Assembly (NCBI RefSeq): GCF_020177055.1
Contig: NZ_JAIQXT010000001.1
Location: 620,001-684,000 of the forward strand
DNA: 64,000 bases
DNA from: Sphingomonas sp. R647
GTDB lineage: Bacteria > Pseudomonadota > Alphaproteobacteria > Sphingomonadales > Sphingomonadaceae
Direction of reading: 5' to 3'
The position numbers and the translations under genes were made by a program. Numbering within the stretch: position 1 is the first letter of the stretch; every line of letters starts with the position of its first letter. Shown here piece after piece: positions 19,607 to 34,340 of the stretch. The notes below the pieces were generated by a model. That model saw only the letters and a list, made by a program, of their open reading frames with translations. It was not told where the DNA came from and did no database searches.

Positions 19607-20077
19607 CTATCCTTCACCAACGAACAAAGCATCCGCCTCGCTCCGCGTCGGCACGGAGCGAAGAACAAAGCTGGAGCTGATCTTCACCACGCCGGGAAGG
19701 CGTCCCATTTTTTCGCGGTGCAGGCGCTCATAATCGTCGAGGTCGCGGCAAAGTACCTTCAGCCGATAATCATAGCCGCCAGAGACGAGCGCACATTCGA
19801 CGATGCCCTCGATCTGGCCGACCGCGGCCTCGAACCGGGCGAGGTCCTCGTCCACTTCGGTCCCGAGCGTAATGTCGACAAAGGCGGTCACGCTATACCC
19901 CAGCCGCCGTAGCCCCAGCCGTGCGGCATAGCCCTGGATATGCCCCGACGCCTCCAGCGCCTGAATGCGCCGGGTACACGCTGACGGCGACAGCCCAACC
20001 TCTCCCGCAATCTGATTCACCGGCGCACGCGCGTTCTGCGCGAGCAGTTTCAGGATTGCTCCGTCGATTCGATCCAT
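19607..20077 (-). CDS. Lrp/AsnC-family transcriptional regulator
   Basis: 156 aa from ATG 20077 (MDRIDGAILKLLAQNARAPV), with GGCGGGGA upstream; codons up to 20125 are not family-like. N-terminal winged HTH with SPSACTRRIQALEASGHIQGYAARL, then the RAM ligand-binding domain with VECALVSGGYDYRLKVLC. It diverges from the alanine dehydrogenase gene across about 140 bp. Such divergent pairs commonly involve alanine-responsive control of ald, so this is probably its activator. Confidence 0.95.
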   Translation of the reverse strand: MDRIDGAILKLLAQNARAPVNQIAGEVGLSPSACTRRIQALEASGHIQGYAARLGLRRLGYSVTAFVDITLGTEVDEDLARFEAAVGQIEGIVECALVSGGYDYRLKVLCRDLDDYERLHREKMGRLPGVVKISSSFVLRSVPTRSEADALFVGEG

Positions 20078-20216
20078 CTTGCACGAAATCCCCGCCAATG
20101 CGCCAATCACGGCATAAACGTGCATCAGCGACTTGAACAGCGCATCACTTTGCAGGGATTTGCGGTCGTATCCTGCGCTACGATCCGGTCAAATCAAACG
20201 AGTCCGGAGAGTGAGC

Positions 20217-21323
20217 ATGCGCGTCGGTGTCCCCAAGGAAATCAAGAACCACGAATATCGCGTGGGCCTGACCCCGCCGCTGGTCGCCGAGCTGGCGGCT
20301 GCCGGGCATGAGATCGTCGTGCAGACCAATGCCGGCATGGGTATCGACTTCAGCGACGCCGACTATATCGCCGCCGGCGCGCGGATCGTTGCGACCCCGG
20401 CGGAAGTGTTCGCACAGAGCGACATGATCGTGAAGGTCAAGGAGCCGCAGCCGAGCGAGATCGCCCTGCTCGAGCCGCGCCACGCGCTGTTCACCTACCT
20501 CCACCTCGCCGCCGACAAACCGCAGGCTGAGGGGCTGATGAAGTCGGGCGCGACCTGCATCGCCTATGAAACGGTGACGGCGAACGACCGCAGCCTGCCG
20601 CTGCTTAAGCCGATGAGCGAAGTCGCAGGCCGCATGTCGGTGCAGGTCGGCGCGCACTATCTGGAAAAGGAACAGGGCGGCCGCGGCGTCCTGCTCGGCG
20701 GCGTTCCCGGCGTCGCACCGGCGCGGGTCGCGATCCTCGGCGGCGGCGTCTCCGGCATCAACGCGGCGCAGATGGCGACGGGGCTGCGCGCCGACGTCAC
20801 CATCTATGACATCAACAACACCCGCCTCGCCGAACTGGACATGCATTTCGGCAGCACGATCAAGACCGCCTATGCCAGCAAGGCGGCGATCGCCGCGGCG
20901 GTGGCCAATGCACATCTGGTGATCGGCGCGGTGCTGGTTCCCGGCGCAGCGGCACCGAAGCTGGTGACGCGCGAAATGCTCAAGACGATGAAGCGCGGCA
21001 GCGTGCTGGTCGACATCGCGATCGATCAGGGCGGCTGTTTCGAGACCAGCCATGCCACCACGCATGAGAACCCGGTCTATGAGGTCGACGGCGTGATCCA
21101 CTACTGCGTCGCCAACATGCCCGGCGCGGTCGCGCGCACCAGCACCTTCGCGCTCAACAACGCCACGCTGCCGTTCGTGATGAAGCTCGCCAATCTCGGC
21201 GCGGAGAAGGCAATGGCCGCCGACCCGCATCTGGCCAACGGCCTCAACGTCTATCAGGGCAAGATCGCGTTCAAGGCGGTGGCCGACGATCTCGGCCTGC
21301 CATTCCAGGCATGGAGCGCCTGA
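20217..21323 (+). CDS. ald: Alanine dehydrogenase
   Basis: 368 aa from ATG 20217 after GGAGAG (MRVGVPKEIKNHEYRVGLTP). NAD-binding ILGGGVSGINAAQMA near residue 175, catalytic lysine region KVKEPQPSE and histidine region YLHLAAD. It interconverts L-alanine and pyruvate with NAD and ammonia. The upstream in-frame extension to 20133 would run into the divergent promoter and is rejected. Confidence 0.97.
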   Translation: MRVGVPKEIKNHEYRVGLTPPLVAELAAAGHEIVVQTNAGMGIDFSDADYIAAGARIVATPAEVFAQSDMIVKVKEPQPSEIALLEPRHALFTYLHLAADKPQAEGLMKSGATCIAYETVTANDRSLPLLKPMSEVAGRMSVQVGAHYLEKEQGGRGVLLGGVPGVAPARVAILGGGVSGINAAQMATGLRADVTIYDINNTRLAELDMHFGSTIKTAYASKAAIAAAVANAHLVIGAVLVPGAAAPKLVTREMLKTMKRGSVLVDIAIDQGGCFETSHATTHENPVYEVDGVIHYCVANMPGAVARTSTFALNNATLPFVMKLANLGAEKAMAADPHLANGLNVYQGKIAFKAVADDLGLPFQAWSA

Positions 21324-21333
21324 CACCTTTAAC

Positions 21334-21465
21334 AATCCTCCCCCGCCAGGGGGAGGTGGCGCCGAAGGCGACGGAGGGGGAGGACGGCTTCGTCCTCCCC
21401 TTCATCGTGCACCCCTTCCGGCCCCTCCGTCAGCTGCGCCGCCCCCCCCCTGGCGGGGGAGGATT
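21334..21465. repeat. Intergenic inverted-repeat element (type A)
   Basis: The left arm AATCCTCCCCCGCCAGGGGG and the right arm are inverted complements about 130 bp apart, with an internal GGAGGGGGAGGACGG / CGTCCTCCCC hairpin. The element at 41599-41737 has the same left-arm sequence and a similar right arm. It fills the gap between ald and the next gene. Confidence 0.8.
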
Positions 21466-21473
21466 GAATTGAC

Positions 21474-21896
21474 TCAAACCTCCGCCGTCACCCAGGTCTC
21501 GGCTGCGTTGGGCGACACGAAGATGTTCTGATACTCGACCAAGGTCCGACGCAGCTGCATCTTGAGCAGGCTGGATTCGACGATCAGCGCGATCCGGTCG
21601 CCGGTGCGGTAAAGGCGCAGATTGCCCGCACGCATCCGGTCCGCCGCCTCCTGCGTGCGGATTGGCGCGTTGCGCAAATCGGCGAGGACGCGGACACGGC
21701 CATGGCAGGCCCGCATATCGGCGATGATGGGTTCAAGGATGGCGAGGTAGCGATCGACCTCTTCGCCGAGGCGCAGGCCCGTACAGCTGATCCGGATCAC
21801 CCCCAGGCGATCGTCGCGAACGATCTCATATTGCCCCGGTATCGACGCCACGACGCGCCCCTGCACGCCCGTAGCCGGCACTGTTACCGTTACCAT
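21474..21896 (-). CDS. STAS/SpoIIAA-like hypothetical protein
   Basis: 140 aa from ATG 21896 with GGGAGAGG upstream. Alternating strands and helices (GVIRISCTG, VDRYLAILEPIIADMRA, VRVLADLRNAPI, then DRIALIVESSLLKMQLRR) resemble the SpoIIAA-like/STAS fold seen in Sphingomonad hypothetical proteins. No catalytic motif. It sits between the type A repeat and the rpsA leader on the opposite strand. The function is unknown. Confidence 0.68.
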   Translation of the reverse strand: MVTVTVPATGVQGRVVASIPGQYEIVRDDRLGVIRISCTGLRLGEEVDRYLAILEPIIADMRACHGRVRVLADLRNAPIRTQEAADRMRAGNLRLYRTGDRIALIVESSLLKMQLRRTLVEYQNIFVSPNAAETWVTAEV

Positions 21897-22236
21897 ACGC
21901 CCTCTCCCCCACAGGATGTATTGGGTCGGCATGATGGCTGTGCCCGGTAAACAAAGAGTAAGCGGCGGCGCGGGCGCTGGATCGATGGATTTTCTTGCCT
22001 TTGGGGGCATCCCCGTCTATGGCGCGCCCGTCCTGCGAGCGGTGCTTGTGGAGGGAAGCGCAGAGCATTGATGCTCAGGCGCTGTTTTCGCTTTTCCAGA
22101 AAGAGCGTCTGCCCCCTTCCCTGCGGCCGTCTGCGGGATGCCGCGACCGGCATTCGGCCGCCGCGGCGTTTCGGCCTAAAAGACCGCTGGATCCAACCAG
22201 CCGGCCGGAAAAACGATAGTTAGGACTGACTCCTTT
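21897..22236 (+). other. rpsA upstream region without a recognisable gene
   Basis: 340 bp between the divergent STAS-like gene and rpsA. Neither strand has an ORF that looks coding. The part nearest rpsA (TTAGGACTGACTCCTTT before ATG) lacks a clear Shine-Dalgarno sequence, as is common for S1 leaders. The cmk gene often found upstream of rpsA in Alphaproteobacteria is not here. Confidence 0.6.
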
Positions 22237-23955
22237 ATGGCCTCAACGGCAAACCCCACGCGCGACGATTTCGCCGCGCTTCTCGATCTTACGCTCGGCG
22301 GCGCAGAAAGCTTTGAAGGCCGCGTCGTCATCGGCACCGTCACCGGCATCGAAAATGACCTCGCCGTCATCGACGTTGGCCTCAAGAGCGAAGGCCGCGT
22401 GCCGCTGCGCGAATTCGCAGCGCCGGGCCAGAAGGCTGACCTGAAGGTTGGCGACGAAGTCCAGGTCTATGTCGACCGTGTCGAGAATGCGAACGGCGAA
22501 GCAATGCTCAGCCGCGACCGCGCCCGCCGCGAAGCCGCATGGGACACGCTGGAGCTCGAATTCTCGCAGGGCAACCGCGTCGAGGGCGTCATCTTCGGCC
22601 GCGTCAAGGGCGGCTTCACCGTCGACCTGTCGGGCGCCGTGGCGTTCCTGCCCGGTTCGCAGGTCGATATCCGTCCGGTTCGCGACGTGCAGCCGCTGAT
22701 GGACCTGCCGCAGCCGTTCCAGATCCTGAAGATGGACCGCAAGCGCGGCAACATCGTGGTCTCGCGCCGCGCCGTCCTCGAAGAGAACCGTGCAGAGCAG
22801 CGTTCGGGCCTGATCCTGAGCCTGGCCGAAGGTCAGGTGATCGACGGCGTCGTCAAGAACATCACCGACTACGGTGCGTTCGTTGACCTCGGTGGCATCG
22901 ACGGCCTGCTGCACGTCACCGACCTCAGCTACAAGCGCGTCAACCACCCGTCGGAAGTCCTGAACATCGGCGACACCGTCAAGGTTCAGATCATCCGCAT
23001 CAACCGCGACACCCAGCGCATCTCGCTCGGCATGAAGCAGCTTGAGAGCGATCCGTGGGATGGTGCCGGTTCGAAGTATCCGGTCGGCGCGAAGCTGACC
23101 GGCCGCGTCACCAACATCACCGAATATGGCGCCTTCGTCGAGCTGGAAGCCGGCATCGAGGGTCTCGTCCACGTGTCGGAGATGAGCTGGACCAAGAAGA
23201 ACGTCCATCCGGGCAAGATCGTGTCGACCTCGCAGGAAGTCGATGTGATGGTGCTCGAGGTCGATCAGGAAAAGCGCCGCATCTCGCTCGGCCTCAAGCA
23301 GGCTCAGCAGAACCCATGGGAAGCCTTCGCGGCTGCTCATCCAGTCGGCACCGAAGTCGAGGGCGAAGTCAAGAACGCCACCGAATTCGGCCTGTTCATC
23401 GGCCTGGACAACGACGTCGACGGCATGGTCCACATGTCCGACATCGCTTGGGGCATCTCGGGCGAGGACGCGCTGGCGCTTCACCGCAAGGGCGAGATGG
23501 TCAAGGCCGTCGTCCTGGCGATCGAAGCCGACAAGGAGCGCATCAGCCTCGGCATGAAGCAGCTTGAGCGTGGCGGCGTCGCCGCTGTCGGCGCGACTGC
23601 CGGCGGTGCGGGTTCGCGCGTCAACAAGAACGAGATCGTCACGGTCACCGTTCTGGAAGTCCGCGACGCGGGCCTCGAAGTCCAGGTGGGCGACGATGGC
23701 GTGACCGGCTTCATCAAGCGCACCGACCTTGGCCGCGATCGCGACGAGCAGCGTCCGGAGCGGTTCCAGGTTGGCCAGAAGTTCGACGCGATGGTCACTG
23801 GCCTCGACCGTTCGAAGAAGCCGACCTTCTCGGTCAAGGCGATGCAGATCGCCGAAGAGAAGCAGGCGGTTGCGCAGTATGGCTCGTCCGATTCGGGCGC
23901 GTCGCTGGGCGACATTCTCGGCGAAGCGCTCAAGGCGCGCGAAGAGAAGAAGTAA
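22237..23955 (+). CDS. rpsA: 30S ribosomal protein S1
   Basis: 572 aa. Six S1 (OB-fold) repeats are visible, each with a GAFVDL / GAFVEL / GLFIGL-type core and a RISLG ending, for example VKNITDYGAFVDLGGIDGLLH and VTNITEYGAFVELEAGIEGL. The C-terminal tail is less conserved and ends in KAREEKK. S1 unfolds and loads mRNA on the 30S subunit. It is followed by a strong hairpin and then ihfB, the usual order. Confidence 0.98.
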   Translation: MASTANPTRDDFAALLDLTLGGAESFEGRVVIGTVTGIENDLAVIDVGLKSEGRVPLREFAAPGQKADLKVGDEVQVYVDRVENANGEAMLSRDRARREAAWDTLELEFSQGNRVEGVIFGRVKGGFTVDLSGAVAFLPGSQVDIRPVRDVQPLMDLPQPFQILKMDRKRGNIVVSRRAVLEENRAEQRSGLILSLAEGQVIDGVVKNITDYGAFVDLGGIDGLLHVTDLSYKRVNHPSEVLNIGDTVKVQIIRINRDTQRISLGMKQLESDPWDGAGSKYPVGAKLTGRVTNITEYGAFVELEAGIEGLVHVSEMSWTKKNVHPGKIVSTSQEVDVMVLEVDQEKRRISLGLKQAQQNPWEAFAAAHPVGTEVEGEVKNATEFGLFIGLDNDVDGMVHMSDIAWGISGEDALALHRKGEMVKAVVLAIEADKERISLGMKQLERGGVAAVGATAGGAGSRVNKNEIVTVTVLEVRDAGLEVQVGDDGVTGFIKRTDLGRDRDEQRPERFQVGQKFDAMVTGLDRSKKPTFSVKAMQIAEEKQAVAQYGSSDSGASLGDILGEALKAREEKK

Positions 23956-23963
23956 TTGGACAG

Positions 23964-23998
23964 CGGGCGGGCGCGTTCAGCGCCCGCCCGTTTCCAAT
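23964..23998 (+). terminator. Rho-independent terminator after rpsA
   Basis: An 11-bp perfect stem CGGGCGGGCGC / GCGCCCGCCCG (23964-23974 and 23980-23990) with loop GTTCA, followed by TTTCCAAT. The T-run is weak but the stem is very stable. Confidence 0.8.
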
Positions 23999-24139
23999 CA
24001 TTTCAACGGCTTCGGCCGTTTATTTCAAAAATTGGCCGCGTTGAGCAAGATTCCGTTGCCGCGACCCGCTAACCCCGCGTAAAACCCCGGTTAATGGGGC
24101 CGCCTGGCGATACGCCGCTGCTCGAGCATGGGGACGCAC

Positions 24140-24418
24140 ATGATCCGGTCTGAACTCGTACAGATGCTGGCAACGGACAATCCCGACCTGTCCGCGCGGG
24201 AGATTGAGCGGATCGTCGATATCTTCTTTGACGAGATTACATCGCGCCTGGTCGAGGATGGCCGCGTCGAGTTGCGCGGCTTCGGCGCCTTCTCCACCCG
24301 CGCGCGTGAGGCCCGCACCGGCCGCAACCCGCGCACTGGCGAGTCCGTCGATGTCGACGCCAAGCGCGTCCCCTATTTCAAACCCGGCAAGGAAATGCGC
24401 CAGCGCCTCAACGTTTAA
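24140..24418 (+). CDS. ihfB: Integration host factor subunit beta
   Basis: 92 aa from ATG 24140 ([19 protein letters not shown]), preferred over ATG 24128 because GGGG is suitably spaced and the family starts here. HU/IHF fold with [15 protein letters not shown] and the DNA-arm motif GRNPRTGE, ending [13 protein letters not shown]. It bends DNA with IhfA for recombination and promoter architecture. It lies downstream of rpsA as in many proteobacteria. Confidence 0.97.
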   Translation: MIRSELVQMLATDNPDLSAREIERIVDIFFDEITSRLVEDGRVELRGFGAFSTRAREARTGRNPRTGESVDVDAKRVPYFKPGKEMRQRLNV

Positions 24419-24482
24419 GGACGGCGCCGCGCACCTAATTGCTTGGCACACCGGCACGCGGCGGATAGAGCCGACCGCGCTT

Positions 24483-24570
24483 GCGGGCGTGGCGGAATGG
24501 TAGACGCACCGGACTTAAAATCCGTTGGGCCGCAAGGCCCGTGGGGGTTCAAGTCCCCCCGCCCGTACCA
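24483..24570 (+). tRNA. tRNA-Leu (UAA)
   Basis: Acceptor GCGGGCG pairs with CGCCCGT; the anticodon stem encloses loop CTTAAAA with TAA at positions 34-36; a long variable arm (TTGGGCCGCAAGGCCCGTG) marks it as class II, and the T-arm has GGTTCAAGTCC. The CCA end is encoded (24568-24570). Confidence 0.96.
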
Positions 24571-24636
24571 ATCGATCGCATGCGGATCGCGATTTGATCG
24601 AAATAGGTATCGCTGTGATCTTCTCGCCCACAGGCT

Positions 24637-25296
24637 TTGCGGGATACCGCGTTGACCCAGCAATCCGCCGCCTTGAACGGTCGTCAATCCGCCGAGCGGG
24701 CCCCCGCGGTTCAGCGCAACGCGCCGATCTCCAACGCTCGTCTGGACCAGACGGCGGCCTTGCTGGGCAGCTTTGGCAGCAAGGGCCGGGGCGAAAGTGC
24801 CGAGACGCTGGGCAGCCGGATGCGCAGCACGGTGGACGGATGGCGCGGCGACCAGAACTTCAAGTTCGCCCAGGGTGGCCTCGGCTCGCACGTCAACCTG
24901 GTCGCGATCAAGGAACAGTATCTCCAGAATACCGAGGACACGCTGGACAAATCCCCTGTGTACGAGGAGATCCTGTACGACGTTCTGGACCGGGCCAAAG
25001 ACCTGTTCGCCACCGCGCACGATGTGCCTTCGCTCGACAAGGCCAAGCAGCAACTCGAAGGCGAAGTGCGGGCGTGGGAATGCCGGAAGCGGAAACAGGA
25101 GTTTCTGATCGACCTCAGGTCAGCGTTGATCGCCGTCAACATTCCCGATCAGGACAAGCATAACGTTTACAACACGGTCGATCAGAAGATCGCGCCGGTC
25201 ACGGATCTGACGGCGTTCGAACAACTGGCCGGCGCACTGGTGCCTCAGGTGACTCAGCACGTGCAGCAGTTGCTTCAGAAACAGAGCGCGAACTAG
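24637..25296 (+). CDS. Hypothetical protein immediately downstream of tRNA-Leu
   Basis: 219 aa from TTG 24637; TTG 24652 with GGGAT nearby is an alternative. Codon use and frame stay consistent throughout. The sequence is mostly helical and hydrophilic (SYV-free, rich in D, Q and K; for example SPVYEEILYDVLDRAKDLFA and DLTAFEQLAGALVPQVTQHVQQLLQ). No signal peptide or membrane helix. I do not recognise a family. Position at a tRNA 3' end is typical of integrated or strain-specific genes, but no attachment repeat or integrase is seen. Confidence 0.6.
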   Translation: MRDTALTQQSAALNGRQSAERAPAVQRNAPISNARLDQTAALLGSFGSKGRGESAETLGSRMRSTVDGWRGDQNFKFAQGGLGSHVNLVAIKEQYLQNTEDTLDKSPVYEEILYDVLDRAKDLFATAHDVPSLDKAKQQLEGEVRAWECRKRKQEFLIDLRSALIAVNIPDQDKHNVYNTVDQKIAPVTDLTAFEQLAGALVPQVTQHVQQLLQKQSAN

Positions 25297-25543
25297 CGCC
25301 GGTATCTGAAGCGTCGCGTCGCGAGCCCTGCGCGCTTTATCCTCGCACGCTTTGCGCGGGACCCCAGCCGGTCGCTCGCGCGGTCGAGATCGCGTCGGGT
25401 CGTCTCCCGCGCCTCGTGCAGCCGCTCGCAACCGATTGAGTTCACATCAGCGCGCGCGCAACTTCATCATCCCCCTGTCGCAATCATACGCGCAGCACTT
25501 ATAGCCAGTCGCGCCAATCAAGGCGCGCAAGAGGGAATGGTTG

Positions 25544-26878
25544 ATGGCGGTTGCACTCGATTACGCGGCGGAGCCCGCACGGCCCGGACGCTGGTACACC
25601 CAGCTCTACGTCCAGGTGCTGATCGCGATCGCTGCGGGCGTCGCCATCGGATATCTCTGGCCGGGCGTGGGCGAAGCGCTCAAGCCGCTGGGTGACGCGT
25701 TCATCAAGCTGGTGAAGATGATCATCGCCCCGGTGATCTTCCTGACGCTCGTCACCGGCATTGCCGGGATGACCGAACTGCGCTCGGTCGGCCGCGTCGC
25801 GGGCAAGGCGTTTGCCTATTTCCTGTTCTTCTCGACCCTCGCCCTGATCGTCGGCCTGATCGTCGCCAATACTGTTCAGCCGGGCGCAGGAATGAATGTC
25901 GATCCCGCCACGCTCAATACCGGCGCGGTCGAAGGTTATGTCACCAAGGCGCAGGACAGCGGCATCGTCGAATTCCTGATGGCGATCATCCCGACGACAT
26001 TGGTGTCGGCGCTGACCGGCGACCAGCTGCTGCCGGTCCTGCTCGTCGCGATCCTGTTCGGCATCGCTCTGTCGATGGTCGGTGAGCCCGCCGCACCGGT
26101 GCGCGACATGCTCGAGCGGATCGGGCTGGTGGTGTTCAAGCTGGTCGGCATCCTGATGCGCGCGGCCCCGGTCGGCGCGTTCGGCGCGATGGCCTTCACC
26201 ATCGGCAAATACGGGATCGAATCGCTCGCCAATCTGGCGGGGCTGGTCGCGACCTTCTACCTCACCTCGCTGATCTTCGTGGTCGTCATCCTCGGCATCG
26301 TCGCGCGGCTCGCGGGCTTCTCGATCTTCAAGCTGATCCGCTACCTCAAGGCCGAATTGCTGCTGGTACTCGGCACGTCCTCGTCCGAGAGCGCGCTGCC
26401 CAGCCTGATGGACAAGATGGAGCGCGCGGGTTGCGAAAAGTCCGTGGTCGGGCTGGTCGTGCCGACCGGCTATTCGTTCAACCTCGACGGCACCAATATC
26501 TACATGACGCTGGCGGCGCTGTTCATCGCGCAGGCGTGCAATGTCGACCTCACCCTCGGCGACCAGATCGCGCTGCTGCTGATCGCGATGATCTCGTCCA
26601 AGGGCGCGGCGGGGGTTACCGGCGCGGGGTTCATCACGCTCGCCGCGACGCTGTCGATCGTGCCGTCGGTTCCGGTCGCGGGCATGGCGCTGATCCTCGG
26701 CATCGACCGCTTCATGAGCGAGTGTCGCAGCCTCACCAATTTCATCGGCAACGCGGTCGCGACGGTTGTCGTCGCGCGCTGGGACAATGCGCTGGACAAG
26801 GACGCGCTCGACCGTGCGCTCTCTGGCCCCGCTCCCGCCGGTCCCGCGCGGCCGGCCACCGAAACTGACGCAGATTGA
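25544..26878 (+). CDS. Dicarboxylate/amino acid:cation symporter (DctA/GltP family)
   Basis: 444 aa from ATG 25544 with GAGGGA upstream. Inner-membrane transporter with the serine-rich hairpin [15 protein letters not shown], the signature [21 protein letters not shown] and the [17 protein letters not shown] hairpin. It imports C4-dicarboxylates or glutamate with cations. A bidirectional hairpin separates it from the convergent MHS transporter. Confidence 0.94.
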   Translation: MAVALDYAAEPARPGRWYTQLYVQVLIAIAAGVAIGYLWPGVGEALKPLGDAFIKLVKMIIAPVIFLTLVTGIAGMTELRSVGRVAGKAFAYFLFFSTLALIVGLIVANTVQPGAGMNVDPATLNTGAVEGYVTKAQDSGIVEFLMAIIPTTLVSALTGDQLLPVLLVAILFGIALSMVGEPAAPVRDMLERIGLVVFKLVGILMRAAPVGAFGAMAFTIGKYGIESLANLAGLVATFYLTSLIFVVVILGIVARLAGFSIFKLIRYLKAELLLVLGTSSSESALPSLMDKMERAGCEKSVVGLVVPTGYSFNLDGTNIYMTLAALFIAQACNVDLTLGDQIALLLIAMISSKGAAGVTGAGFITLAATLSIVPSVPVAGMALILGIDRFMSECRSLTNFIGNAVATVVVARWDNALDKDALDRALSGPAPAGPARPATETDAD

Positions 26879-26881
26879 GAT

Positions 26882-26907
26882 GAAGGGGGCGGATCGCCGC
26901 CCCCTTC
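26882..26907. terminator. Bidirectional hairpin between convergent transporters
   Basis: Stem GAAGGGGGCGG / CCGCCCCCTTC (26882-26892, 26897-26907) with loop ATCG. It follows the dctA-type gene and precedes the 3' end of the MHS gene on the other strand. There is no long T-run, so termination efficiency is inferred. Confidence 0.65.
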
Positions 26908-26922
26908 ACAAAGGACGCTGAA

Positions 26923-28590
26923 TCAATCGTCGATATTCTTCCGGAACGTCTCGGGCAGGAACAGCAGCCCGACCACCAGCGTCAGCCCCGCAACGACGAT
27001 CGGATACCACAGGCCGTAATAGATGTCCCCGGTCGCCGCGACCATCGCGAACGCCGTGGTCGGCAGGAAACCGCCGAACCAGCCATTGCCGATATGATAG
27101 GGCAGCGACATCGACGTGTAGCGGATCTTGGTCGGGAACAGCTCGACCAGCATCGCCGCGATCGGGCCATAGACCATCGTCACCAGCAGCACGAGCCAGG
27201 TGAGGATCGCCACCACCAACGGCTTGTTGATCTGCGCGGGATCGGCCTTGGACGGATAACCGGCCGTCGTCAGCGCCGCCTTCAGTTCGCCCTGAAACGC
27301 CGTGATCGCGGCCTTGCGGTCGGCGCCGGTGACCTGTGCCGGATCGGGCGCGGTGAAGGTCGCCTCACCCACCTTGACCTGCGCGATGGCCCCGACCGGT
27401 GCCTCGACCGAGCTGTAGCTGATCGCATTCTTGGCAAGGAACGCCTTGGCGATGTCACAGCTCTTGCTGTCGAACTTGTTGCCGCCGACCGGATCGAACT
27501 GCAGCGAGCAATCCGCGTCGTGGGTCACCACCGTGACCGGCGCGGTCGCGGCGGCGCGGGCGAGCGCCGGGTTCGCCGCCGACGACAGCGCCTGAAATGC
27601 CGGAAAATAGGTCAGCACCGCGAGCGCGCAGCCGGCCATGATGATCGGCTTGCGCCCGATCTTGTCCGACAGCCAGCCGAAGAAGATGAAGAACGGCGTG
27701 CCGATGGCAAGCGCGATGGCGATCAGGATGTTGGTGGTCGCACCATCGACCATCAGCATCTTTTCAAGGAAGAACATCGCGTAGAACTGGCCGGTGTACC
27801 AGACCACCGCCTGCCCCGCGACCGCGCCGAGCAGCGCGATGAGCACCAGTTTGAGGTTGCCCCATTTGGCGAACGCCTCGGTCAGCGGCGCCTTGGACGT
27901 CTTGCCCTCAGCCTTCATCTTGGCGAACACCGGGCTCTCTTCAAGCTGCATCCGGATCCACAGCGACACGCCGAGCAGGATGATCGAAACGAGGAACGGC
28001 ACGCGCCAGCCCCAGTCGCGGAACGCCTCTTCGCCGACCAGCGTCCGGGTGCCGATCACGACGAGCAACGCCGCGAACAGGCCGAGCGTCGCGGTCGTCT
28101 GAATGAAGCTGGTGTACAGGCCGCGCTTGTTGTTCGGCGCATGCTCGGCAACATAGGTCGCCGCACCGCCATATTCGCCGCCCAGCGCAAGGCCCTGGAT
28201 CAACCGCATCAGGATCAGCAGCACCGGGGCCGCAACGCCGATCGTCGCATAGGACGGCAGCAGGCCGACGACGAATGTCGCAAAGCCCATCAGGCCCATG
28301 GTGACGAGGAACGTGTTCTTGCGCCCGACCAGATCGCCGATCCGCCCGAACACCAGTGCTCCGAACGGCCGCACCGCAAAGCCCGCCGCGAACGCTGCGA
28401 GCGCGAAGATGAAGCCCGTCGTCTCGTTCACGCCCGAGAAGAACTGTGCCGAGATGATCGTTGCCAACAGCCCGTAGAGGTAGAAATCATACCATTCGAA
28501 CACCGTGCCCAGCGACGAAGCGGTGATGACCAGCTTTTCGCTTTGCGTTGCCTTGTGATGCTTGGGCACATCGCCCGCTTCGGTGGCCAT
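26923..28590 (-). CDS. MHS-family MFS transporter with an inserted soluble segment
   Basis: 555 aa from ATG 28590 with GGGAG upstream. MHS signatures are SSLGTVFEWYDFYLYG at TM1, GRIGDLVGRK in loop 2-3 and LIQGLALGGEYGG. Between the sixth-to-seventh half (after CALAVLTYFPAFQAL) and the last helices lies an extra hydrophilic stretch of about 110 residues with two cysteines (DADCSLQ and SKSCDIAK). MHS members carry dicarboxylates, betaine, proline or shikimate. Substrate unknown. Confidence 0.92.
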   Translation of the reverse strand: MATEAGDVPKHHKATQSEKLVITASSLGTVFEWYDFYLYGLLATIISAQFFSGVNETTGFIFALAAFAAGFAVRPFGALVFGRIGDLVGRKNTFLVTMGLMGFATFVVGLLPSYATIGVAAPVLLILMRLIQGLALGGEYGGAATYVAEHAPNNKRGLYTSFIQTTATLGLFAALLVVIGTRTLVGEEAFRDWGWRVPFLVSIILLGVSLWIRMQLEESPVFAKMKAEGKTSKAPLTEAFAKWGNLKLVLIALLGAVAGQAVVWYTGQFYAMFFLEKMLMVDGATTNILIAIALAIGTPFFIFFGWLSDKIGRKPIIMAGCALAVLTYFPAFQALSSAANPALARAAATAPVTVVTHDADCSLQFDPVGGNKFDSKSCDIAKAFLAKNAISYSSVEAPVGAIAQVKVGEATFTAPDPAQVTGADRKAAITAFQGELKAALTTAGYPSKADPAQINKPLVVAILTWLVLLVTMVYGPIAAMLVELFPTKIRYTSMSLPYHIGNGWFGGFLPTTAFAMVAATGDIYYGLWYPIVVAGLTLVVGLLFLPETFRKNIDD

Positions 28591-28771
28591 CGGCCGCACT
28601 CCCCTAGATCTTTTCCCCCGCGCGTGCTGCCGCGGACAGCCTGTCATGCCCCCGACTTGGGCGCGCAGCTATCCCGACAAAGGTCGCAGTTCTACGACGA
28701 GAGTCGCACTGACCTGAGGCGTCGGATGCGCTAACGCGTGGCTAGGTGCCCCGCGCGAACAGGAGAGTGAG

Positions 28772-32872
<4,101 letters not shown>

Positions 32873-32918
32873 GTTCAAAGCTCCAAGTTGCTCCCAGATC
32901 GGGAGCCTCAACGTCAAC

Positions 32919-33025
32919 CGTCACCCCCGCGAAAGCGGGGGCCCATCTCCCGGACCATCCTCAAGCGCACCGGCGAGATTTGCCTTGGACACAGGAGATG
33001 GGCCCCCGCTTTCGCGGGGGTGACG
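32919..33025. repeat. Intergenic inverted-repeat element (type B)
   Basis: Arms CGTCACCCCCGCGAAAGCGG and its inverted complement at the right end, about 107 bp overall, with a second nested match (GGGCCCATCTCC / GGAGATGGGCCC). It interrupts the lig operon between ligB and ligC. Related elements with a GTCA...TGAC outer end are at 39416, 46477 and 53964. Confidence 0.82.
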
Positions 33026-33036
33026 ACATGCCCAAC

Positions 33037-34336
<1,300 letters not shown>

Positions 34337-34340
<4 letters not shown>

